A model generated the notes under the pieces. It searched no databases and was not told the origin of the DNA. It saw nothing but the letters and a program-made list of their open reading frames with translations. DNA of 9,940 bases from Chloroflexota bacterium. Lineage in GTDB: Bacteria > Chloroflexota > Dormibacteria > CF-121. The translations under genes and the position numbers were made by a program. Positions 5,769 through 9,940 of this stretch are shown in pieces. The stretch lies in assembly GCA_005880605.1 (NCBI GenBank), contig VBIS01000110.1, positions 1 to 9,940 of the forward strand, read 5' to 3'. Each line of letters begins with the position of its first letter. Position 1 is the stretch's first letter.

Positions 5769-6719
5769 ATGAGCCTCGGGCCCGTCGTCGTCCTCGCCGG
5801 CGGCGTCGGCGCAGCGCGATTCCTTCGCGGGCTGGTCCGAGTGGTGCCGCCCGAGGAAATCGTCGTTATTGGGAATACCGGCGACGACATGTGGTGGCAC
5901 GGGCTGTACATCGCGCCCGACCTGGACACGGTGACGTACTGGCTGGCCGGCCTGGCGGACGAGGCGCGCGGCTGGGGCATACGGGGGGACACCTTCACCG
6001 CACAGGCGGCATTGGCCGGGCTGAGCGAGAGATCGTGGTTCCAGCTGGGGGATCGCGATCTGGCCACTCACCTCTACCGGACGGGGCGGTTGACCGCGGG
6101 CGTTCCGCTGCACGCTGTCACCGCCGAGCTGGCCGAGAGCCTTGGGGTGCGGAGCCGGATCCTCCCGATGAGCGACGCCCCGATCGAGACGCGACTCAAG
6201 ACGGACGCGGGCGACCTGCACTTCCAGGAGTACTTTGTTCGCGAACACTTCCGTCCGGCCGTCCACGAGATCTACTGGACCGGGCTGGACCAGGCCCAGC
6301 CGGCACCGGGCATCGCTGAAGCGCTGTCGGCGGCGCGCCTCGTCCTAATCGCGCCCAGCAATCCAAGCATCAGCATCGGCCCCATCGTGCGCGTTCCGGG
6401 CATGCGCGCGTTGCTGGCCGCGGCCCGTAGCCGGACGGTCGCCATTTCGCCCTTGATCGCCGGGCGAGCGGTGAAAGGCCCAACTGTCGAGCTGATGCGA
6501 GCCCAGGGCGTGCGTCCGGATGCCTTCGGGGTCGCCGATCTCTACCGCGAGATCGCGGCCGGATTTGTGATTGACACCGCGGATGTCGCTCTTGCGCCCT
6601 CGATCGCGGGTCTCGGCTATCGCATCGCGGTCAGGGCGACCACTCTCGATGACAGCGATTCGGCGAGTCAGGTCGCGGCTGCGGCCCTCGCTCTCTTGCG
6701 GCAGCCGGCCGCGGCATGA
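5769..6719 (+). CDS. cofD: CofD/FbiA: Fo 2-phospho-L-lactate (or phosphoenolpyruvate) transferase
   Basis: CofD transfers the three-carbon phosphate moiety from its guanylyl-activated form (made by CofC) to the deazaflavin Fo. The product is F420-0, or dehydro-F420-0 when phosphoenolpyruvate is used, as in mycobacterial FbiA. The 316-residue protein shows the family motifs in order: LAGGVGAARFLRGL (9-22), GNTGDDMWWHGLYIAPDLDT (35-54), RGWGIRGDTF (67-76), LGDRDLATH (93-101), LPMSDAPIETRL (132-143) and APSNPSISIGPI (195-206). SPLIAGRAVKGP follows. Asp39-Asp40 and the Asp in APDLD sit in the metal/GDP and Fo site region of known structures. It is first in a five-gene operon, appears leaderless, and its TGA overlaps the cofC ATG as ATGA. 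Which three-carbon substrate it uses cannot be read from sequence. Confidence 0.95.
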   Translation: MSLGPVVVLAGGVGAARFLRGLVRVVPPEEIVVIGNTGDDMWWHGLYIAPDLDTVTYWLAGLADEARGWGIRGDTFTAQAALAGLSERSWFQLGDRDLATHLYRTGRLTAGVPLHAVTAELAESLGVRSRILPMSDAPIETRLKTDAGDLHFQEYFVREHFRPAVHEIYWTGLDQAQPAPGIAEALSAARLVLIAPSNPSISIGPIVRVPGMRALLAAARSRTVAISPLIAGRAVKGPTVELMRAQGVRPDAFGVADLYREIAAGFVIDTADVALAPSIAGLGYRIAVRATTLDDSDSASQVAAAALALLRQPAAA

Positions 6720-7384
6720 AACTCGCCATCGTCGTCCCGGTCAAGTCGCCGTCGCGTGCGAAATACCGCCTCGAGGCGGTGCTCAGCGACGCGGAGCGCT
6801 CGCGTCTCGCCCTGACCACGGCTCGGGAGGTCTTCGGTGCCGTCGCGAAGCTGCAGGGGTACGGGCGGTTCGTGATCTCGGATGACCCGGCGATGCTCGA
6901 GGAGGGGCGACGCTTTGGCCTCGAGCCCCTCACCGACCGGGTCAACCAGGGACAGAGCGCCGCGGTCCACCAGGGCTTCGCCGCCGCATGGGACCGCGGT
7001 TATACGGCAGCCCTCACCATCCCGGGGGACGTGCCCGCGGTCACGCCGGAAGAGCTCGATGAGCTCTGCCGCTTCCGGCCGGAAATCGAGGTCCTGCTGA
7101 CGCCTGACCGCGAACACACCGGCACCAACGGACTGCGCCTGGTACCGCCGCACGCCATTACCCTCCGCTTCGGAGAGGACAGCTTCAATCTGCACCTGGC
7201 TGAAGCACGGCGTGCGAACCGCAGCGTCGAGGTCAAGGAAGTTGAGGGGTTGCGCTATGACCTGGACCGGCCGGATGACATCGTCGCCTTCATGCAGCTC
7301 AATCGCCAGTCGGCGACGCGCGAGCTGCTCACCGAGCTCGCGGTCCTGGAGCGGGTTCTTGCTGCAACACCGCCCCGGGGTTGA
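6716..7384 (+). CDS. cofC: CofC/FbiD: 2-phospho-L-lactate / phosphoenolpyruvate guanylyltransferase
   Basis: This 222-residue protein has a nucleotidyltransferase (GT-A-like) fold and attaches GMP from GTP to a three-carbon phosphate, giving the donor used by CofD. The N-terminal signature VPVKSPSRAKYRL (7-19) holds the GTP. RSRLALTTAREVF, NQGQSAAVHQGF (77-88), IPGDVP with Asp105 (102-107), TGTNGLRLVPP, LRFGEDSFNLHLAEA and YDLDRPDDI follow in the family order. The last three stretches contribute the second metal site and the phosphate-binding region. The ATG overlaps the cofD stop and its own TGA overlaps the cofE start (TTGA), so all three F420-assembly enzymes should be made in step. Bacterial homologues are called FbiD when phosphoenolpyruvate is preferred; the preference here is unknown. 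Confidence 0.94.
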   Translation: MKLAIVVPVKSPSRAKYRLEAVLSDAERSRLALTTAREVFGAVAKLQGYGRFVISDDPAMLEEGRRFGLEPLTDRVNQGQSAAVHQGFAAAWDRGYTAALTIPGDVPAVTPEELDELCRFRPEIEVLLTPDREHTGTNGLRLVPPHAITLRFGEDSFNLHLAEARRANRSVEVKEVEGLRYDLDRPDDIVAFMQLNRQSATRELLTELAVLERVLAATPPRG

Positions 7385-8130
7385 GCCCGGTCTCGATCTA
7401 TCCGGTTCCTGGCCTTCCCGAAATCTCTCGTGGCGCTGCGCTTGCCCGCCTGATCGTCGACGGTCTAACGCGGCTCCGCCTGTCACTCGAGGCGGGGGAC
7501 GTGGTCGTCGTCACGCAGAAAATCGTGTCAAAAGCGGAAGGCCGCGTTCGTTCCCTGAGTGAAGTGCAGCCTTCGGCGCGCGCAATGGAAATCGGGCACC
7601 GCATCGGCTTCGACCCTCGGCACGTCGAGGTCATCCTCGGCGAGTCCGTGCGGGTGGTTCGTGAGGCGCCCCACGTGCTGATCACCGAGACTCGGCATGG
7701 CTTTGTCTGTGCCAACGCCGGCGTCGACCGCTCGAATACCGGCGGGCAGGATCTCGTGGTCTTGCTCCCAGAAGATCCCGATGAGTCTGCCGGCCGGCTG
7801 CGCGACGGACTCAAGGAGATCAGCGGGGCCATGGTTGGGGTCGTGATCTCCGACAGTTTCGGACGGCCGTGGCGCGAGGGACAGGTCAACGTAGCGATCG
7901 GTGCGGCCGGCGTCGTAGCGCTGCGCGACTATCGAGGCGATCTGGATCCCGCCGGCTACCAGTTGCAGGGAACGGAGCTGGGGGTCGTGGATGAGCTGGC
8001 TTCCGCCTCGGAGCTGGTGATGGGTAAGCTCGACCGCGTACCCGCGGCGCTGATCCGCGGGGCGCGCGTGGCGGGCGATGGAACCGTGCGCTCCCTGCTT
8101 CGGAATCCGGCGACCGACTTGTTTCGGTGA
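7381..8130 (+). CDS. cofE: CofE: coenzyme F420-0 gamma-glutamyl ligase, single-domain form
   Basis: CofE adds L-glutamate through gamma-linkages to F420-0 using GTP, building the polyglutamate tail. Motifs in the 249-residue protein include VPGLPEI (9-15), GDVVVVTQKIVSKAEGR (39-55), RHGFVCANAGVDRSNTG (105-121) and ISDSFGRPWREGQVNVAIG (156-174). VVDELASASELVMGK and a final TVRSLLRNP follow. The length matches archaeal CofE and the N-terminal half of actinobacterial FbiB. The C-terminal nitroreductase-like (dehydro-F420-0 reductase) domain of FbiB is absent, because a stop codon and the next gene follow directly. The start is TTG at 7381, chosen because it overlaps the cofC stop as TTGA and the family match begins at once. 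The stop overlaps the GTG of the phosphoesterase gene. Confidence 0.95.
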   Translation: MSPVSIYPVPGLPEISRGAALARLIVDGLTRLRLSLEAGDVVVVTQKIVSKAEGRVRSLSEVQPSARAMEIGHRIGFDPRHVEVILGESVRVVREAPHVLITETRHGFVCANAGVDRSNTGGQDLVVLLPEDPDESAGRLRDGLKEISGAMVGVVISDSFGRPWREGQVNVAIGAAGVVALRDYRGDLDPAGYQLQGTELGVVDELASASELVMGKLDRVPAALIRGARVAGDGTVRSLLRNPATDLFR

Positions 8131-8621
8131 AGATCGGCCTGATCGCGGACACGCAGGGCAACTTCGACGTCGCGGCTCTCCTGGAGCATGTGGCGAAAGA
8201 GTTCGCCGGGGTGGACGAGATCTGGCACGCCGGGGACTGGGGTAGCGAGGAGGTCCTCACGGGGCTGCGCCAGCTGGGTCGCCTCGTAGTGGTGAACGGG
8301 AATGCGCCGGACGACCCCCGCTACCCGATGACGATCGAAGGCACGATCGGGCGATGGCGCCTGGGGATGGTGCACGACCTGGCCAAACGGCCGGCGCGCT
8401 GGGCGGCGGGATTCAACGTCATCATCCACGGTCACACCCACCGCTGGCGCGATGAGGTGGTCGGTCGCACCCGCTTCATCAACCCGGGGACCGCCACCCG
8501 TCCGCAATTCGGGGGCACCGAACGAACGATGGCCCGGCTCACGTTTGCCGGGGAACTGACGGTCGACAAGCTGATCTTGCCCAAGTTCGCCAAAGGCCCG
8601 GGGAATATGATTTCGCCATGA
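8127..8621 (+). CDS. YfcE/MJ0936-like metallophosphoesterase with altered metal-site motif
   Basis: This 164-residue protein has the calcineurin-like phosphoesterase fold, in the small YfcE/MJ0936 group (PF12850-type) that hydrolyses phosphodiesters with two metal ions. Motifs: IADTQGN (6-12) with Asp8, HAGDWGSE (34-41) with Asp37, VVNGNAPDD (55-63) with Asn59, VHD with His83, and IHGHTH (100-105) with His103 and His105. In the usual motif I (D-x-H-G) the metal ligand is His; here it is Gln10. The expected GNCD/GNHD third motif reads GNAPD. The enzyme may still bind metal through the remaining ligands but with altered activity. The GTG start at 8127 overlaps the cofE stop (GTGA) and the stop overlaps the next ATG. 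Its link to F420 or molybdopterin metabolism is suggested only by this context. Confidence 0.88.
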   Translation: MKIGLIADTQGNFDVAALLEHVAKEFAGVDEIWHAGDWGSEEVLTGLRQLGRLVVVNGNAPDDPRYPMTIEGTIGRWRLGMVHDLAKRPARWAAGFNVIIHGHTHRWRDEVVGRTRFINPGTATRPQFGGTERTMARLTFAGELTVDKLILPKFAKGPGNMISP

Positions 8622-9289
8622 ACGTTCGGGTCGTGCTCTTCGCCAAGCCACGCGAACTGGTCGGCCAGCCCAACGTCGAGTTGGCGCTCCCGACCGGGGC
8701 GACTGCCGCCGACGCCTGGAGCCAGCTAAGTAATCGCTACGACCTCGGACCGCTGCCCCGATCCTTCCGGTGCGCGGTGAACTCGGAGTACGCCGGCTGG
8801 GATGATCCCTTAAAGGAAGGCGACGAGCTCGCGGTGATCCCACCCGTGAGCGGCGGCGCCGTCGGCGAGCGCCACGGGCTGGTGGCGTTGAGCGAGGAGC
8901 CGCTCGACCCGGTGGCGATCGCCGAGCGGGTCCGCGGTGACGGCGATGGCGCACTCGTCGTGTTCGAGGGAGTGGTTCGCGAGCAGTCGCGCGGCAAGCA
9001 GGTGCGGGCGCTGGTCTATGAAGCCTATGGCTCGATGGCGCAACGGCAAATCGAGCAGCTGGCCGACGAAGCCGGCCGGCGCTGGCCGATCTCGAACGTG
9101 GCTGTCGTCCACCGCACCGGCACGCTCAAGGTGGGCGAGGTTAGCGTGGTGATCGCGGTCGCGGCGCCGCATCGGGGCGAGGCGTTCGACGCCTGCGAGT
9201 GGTTGATCGACGAGCTGAAGCGCACCGTGCCGATCTGGAAGAAGGAGATCTACACGGAAGGCGAGGCCTGGATCGAGGACCGTCCCTAA
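8618..9289 (+). CDS. moaX: Fused molybdopterin synthase, MoaD-MoaE (MoaX-like)
   Basis: Molybdopterin synthase converts precursor Z (cPMP) to molybdopterin using sulfur carried as a thiocarboxylate on the C-terminal Gly-Gly of MoaD. Here residues 1-80 form a ubiquitin-like MoaD (VRVVLFAKPRELVG at the start, EGDELAVIPPVSGG at the end) with Gly79-Gly80. A linker of about 10 residues leads into MoaE: ALVVFEGVVREQSRGK, ALVYEAYGSMA, VVHRTGTLKVGEVSVVIAVA, PHRGEAFDACEWLIDELK and PIWKKE. Lys201 and Lys208 match the catalytic lysine pair of E. coli MoaE in spacing. A protein of the same layout, MoaX of Mycobacterium tuberculosis, is reported to be cleaved after its Gly-Gly; the same is expected here but not shown. 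The ATG overlaps the phosphoesterase stop (ATGA). It is the last gene of the operon. Confidence 0.93.
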   Translation: MNVRVVLFAKPRELVGQPNVELALPTGATAADAWSQLSNRYDLGPLPRSFRCAVNSEYAGWDDPLKEGDELAVIPPVSGGAVGERHGLVALSEEPLDPVAIAERVRGDGDGALVVFEGVVREQSRGKQVRALVYEAYGSMAQRQIEQLADEAGRRWPISNVAVVHRTGTLKVGEVSVVIAVAAPHRGEAFDACEWLIDELKRTVPIWKKEIYTEGEAWIEDRP

Positions 9290-9291
9290 CC

Positions 9292-9322
9292 GATCTCCCG
9301 CTGAGGGTCGGGGTGGGGGATC
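9292..9322 (+). terminator. Possible operon-end hairpin, no U-tract
   Basis: GATCTCCC (9292-9299) can pair with GGGGGATC (9315-9322) over eight base pairs including one G-T, with a 15-nt loop, immediately after the moaD-moaE stop. No run of T follows (TAAAATAC instead), so it is a poor intrinsic terminator on its own. It could be a weak or Rho-assisted end, or a fold in a read-through transcript into the tRNA. Confidence 0.2.
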
Positions 9323-9328
9323 TAAAAT
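9301..9328 (+). promoter_or_regulatory. Possible promoter of tRNA-Gly
   Basis: TAAAAT (9323-9328, 5 of 6 to the -10 consensus) lies 9 nt before the first base of the tRNA, with a weak CTGAGG (9301-9306) 16 bp upstream. The position suits a start just ahead of the mature 5' end. The -35 is unconvincing, and the tRNA might instead be processed from the upstream operon transcript. Confidence 0.3.
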
Positions 9329-9337
9329 ACGCGCGAC

Positions 9338-9410
9338 GCGGGAGTAGCTCAGTTGGTAGAGCGCCTGCCTTCCAAGTAGGTGGTCGCGAGTTCGAGTCTC
9401 GTCTCCCGCT
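9338..9410 (+). tRNA. tRNA-Gly (anticodon UCC)
   Basis: A complete 73-nt cloverleaf can be folded by eye. The acceptor stem is GCGGGAG (9338-9344) with CTCCCGC (9403-9409). The D-stem is GCTC/GAGC around AGTTGGTA. The anticodon stem is CCTGC/GTAGG with loop CTTCCAA and anticodon TCC at 9371-9373. A five-base variable region follows, then a T-stem GCGAG/CTCGT with loop TTCGAGT. The discriminator is T and the 3' CCA is not encoded. It reads GGA (and probably GGG by wobble) glycine codons. It stands between the molybdopterin synthase gene and an insertion-sequence remnant whose repeats begin 18 bp after it. Confidence 0.96.
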
Positions 9411-9427
9411 TTCGTTTCCTGTGCGAA

Positions 9428-9515
9428 TTCGGCTGATAGGCGACAAAACGCCTTCGGCTGATGCTTTACACAGTTTCGGCTGATGCCTTACAGGTGTTTC
9501 GGCTGATGCTTGACA
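9428..9515 (+). repeat. Four degenerate direct repeats, ~23-bp period (insertion-sequence end)
   Basis: The core TTCGGCTGAT occurs at 9428, 9453, 9475 and 9498, with spacings of 25, 22 and 23 bp. Copies 2-4 share the longer unit TTCGGCTGATGCYTTACA (copy 4 ends TTGACA); copy 1 diverges after the core. All are in the same orientation. They lie directly upstream of a transposase start codon, so they look like the multiple subterminal repeats, probably transposase-binding sites, of the element end. Confidence 0.75.
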
Positions 9516-9940
9516 CTCCCGCGCATGAAGGAGTTGAGCGTGGGAGACCAGCGGTACCAGGCAGTCATGGCGGTCCTCAGCGGCGGGCGGACGGTGGCGG
9601 CGCGCCAGGCTACGGGCCCGTCGATGCCCGAGAGGATGCCGACCCGCTCGAGGCGGCCACTTCGCGGAGCAAAGAGGTACCATTCCGGCTTCCCGAGGTT
9701 GTCCGATAGGAGCATGCGTCCATCGGGCAGAAAACCTTCCGCCGACTGGTTACCGTCCCACGCGATCACCGAGTGGGCGCCGGTTCCGTCCGCCTGCATC
9801 ACCCAGACATCGCCAGCATCGCGCCGTTTGGTCGTGAAGAGGATCTGGGAACCGTCGGGCGACCACCCGCCGGCGTAGTCGTCGCCCGGGCTATCGGTCA
9901 AACGCACCGGATCGGTGAAGTCGCCTCGAAAACGCCAGAT
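9488..9940 (-). CDS. TolB/WD40-like beta-propeller protein, partial at 5' side and with replaced 3' end
   Basis: The frame is open from the right window edge to TAA at 9488-9490, giving 150 visible codons. Two propeller blades of the PD40/TolB type are recognisable: AGGWSPDGSQILFTTKR followed by DVWVMQADGTG, and AEGFLPDGRMLLSDN followed by EWYLFAPRSGRL. A third begins with IDGPVAW, but the expected SPDG does not follow. From about 9604 down to the stop, the C-terminal ~38 residues are simply the antisense reading of the transposase start and its repeat array; the final SVKHQPKHL is repeat sequence. The gene has therefore lost its natural 3' end and ends in insertion-sequence DNA. Such proteins are usually exported or fused to peptidases or kinases; the N-terminal part lies outside the window. 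It may be a pseudogene. Confidence 0.75.
   Translation of the reverse strand: MWRFRGDFTDPVRLTDSPGDDYAGGWSPDGSQILFTTKRRDAGDVWVMQADGTGAHSVIAWDGNQSAEGFLPDGRMLLSDNLGKPEWYLFAPRSGRLERVGILSGIDGPVAWRAATVRPPLRTAMTAWYRWSPTLNSFMRGSVKHQPKHL
9525..9602 (+). pseudogene. Transposase fragment, first ~26 codons
   Basis: Only the N-terminal segment of the IS481-like transposase remains (codons from ATG at 9525 to about 9602). The frame stays open further as RQATGPSMPERM, but those residues are antisense to the propeller gene and no longer resemble a transposase. There is no DNA-binding or DDE domain, so it cannot be active. Confidence 0.6.

Larger units (their letters stand above)
9428..9602 (+). mobile_element. 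Remnant of an IS481-type element (left end plus transposase N-terminus)
   Basis: After the repeat array, ATG at 9525 opens a frame whose first residues are MKELSVGDQRYQAVMAVLSG, continuing GRTVAA. This closely fits the start of IS481/leucine-zipper-HTH transposases (pattern M-x-E-L-S-V-x-x-Q-R-Y-x-A-V-x-A-V). The match ends at about 9600, just where a helix-turn-helix should follow. From there the DNA instead encodes, on the other strand, a beta-propeller protein. The rest of the transposase and the other end of the element are absent. Most likely a deletion fused the broken element to the neighbouring gene. The family is assigned from memory of transposase N-termini, so IS21-like or another family remains possible. 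Confidence 0.65.

Noticed and set aside
4870..5772. Plus-strand open frame of 300 residues rich in Asp, Arg, Glu and Gln
   Set aside because: It is antisense to uppP, whose motifs are unambiguous; the frame stays open because of GC-rich codon usage and its composition is not protein-like.
7956..8954. Minus-strand open frame of 332 residues
   Set aside because: It is antisense to cofE, the phosphoesterase and moaD-moaE, all clearly real; low-complexity Arg/Pro/Ser composition marks it as a shadow.
9428..9515. CRISPR array
   Set aside because: The repeat cores are only 10-18 bp with 22-25 bp periods and no unique spacers; the array abuts a transposase start and no cas genes are present.
9403..9522. 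CTCCCGC at the tRNA 3' end (9403-9409) repeated at 9516-9522, as a possible attachment site or target duplication
   Set aside because: Only 7 bp match in GC-rich DNA, the flanks differ, and no integrase or second element end is present. Chance is the simpler explanation.
9141..9683. Minus-strand open frame of 180 residues across the tRNA, with RRDSNSRPPTWKAGALPTEL
   Set aside because: It is the antisense reading of tRNA-Gly and the IS repeats; this peptide is a well-known false ORF opposite tRNA genes.

Overview
This is a high-GC, densely coded bacterial window. It carries a coenzyme F420 biosynthesis operon, a candidate F420-dependent oxidoreductase, an actinobacterial-type MoaD-MoaE fusion and an IS481-type insertion-sequence remnant. 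Several genes appear to start leaderless, with a -10 box about 6-9 nt before ATG. Together these point to a soil or sediment member of Chloroflexota (Ellin6529/Limnocylindria-like) or a neighbouring Terrabacteria lineage such as Actinomycetota or Dormibacterota. The lineage is inferred from gene content, not shown by a marker gene.

Layout, left to right. (1) Positions 1-1522, minus strand: a tetR-type regulator translationally coupled (ATGA) to an atypical SDR/NmrA-like NAD(P)-binding protein that runs off the left edge. A near-perfect palindromic operator covers the tetR start. (2) Positions 1619-2911, plus strand: a SAM-dependent methyltransferase and a small SRPBCC lipid/ligand-binding protein, divergent from tetR. 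(3) Positions 2894-5748, minus strand: undecaprenyl-diphosphatase (uppP), a two-helix small membrane protein, an F420-dependent LLM-class oxidoreductase of the G6PDH-like group, and an AlkD-like DNA alkylation repair protein. They read in that order as one probable operon. (4) Positions 5769-9289, plus strand: five genes, each overlapping the next by exactly four bases. They are cofD, cofC and cofE (the steps that assemble F420 from Fo), a metallophosphoesterase with an altered metal-binding motif, and a fused molybdopterin synthase (MoaD-MoaE). (5) Positions 9338-9410: tRNA-Gly(UCC). (6) Positions 9428-9602: remnant of an IS481-type element, made of four copies of a ~23-bp repeat and the first ~26 codons of a transposase. 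It has replaced the 3' end of a TolB/WD40-like beta-propeller gene that enters from the right edge on the minus strand.

The functional core is redox-cofactor supply. CofC activates a three-carbon phosphate with GTP, CofD joins it to Fo, CofE adds glutamate, and the oxidoreductase encoded next door on the other strand is a likely F420 user. The MoaD-MoaE fusion makes molybdopterin from the same transcript. The Fo synthase genes (cofG/cofH or fbiC) are not in the window. I see no clearly undescribed defence or mobile system. The most informative oddities are the IS/propeller junction, the phosphoesterase with Gln in place of the motif-I His, the internal Gly-Gly of the fused MoaD-MoaE, and the operator over a leaderless start.
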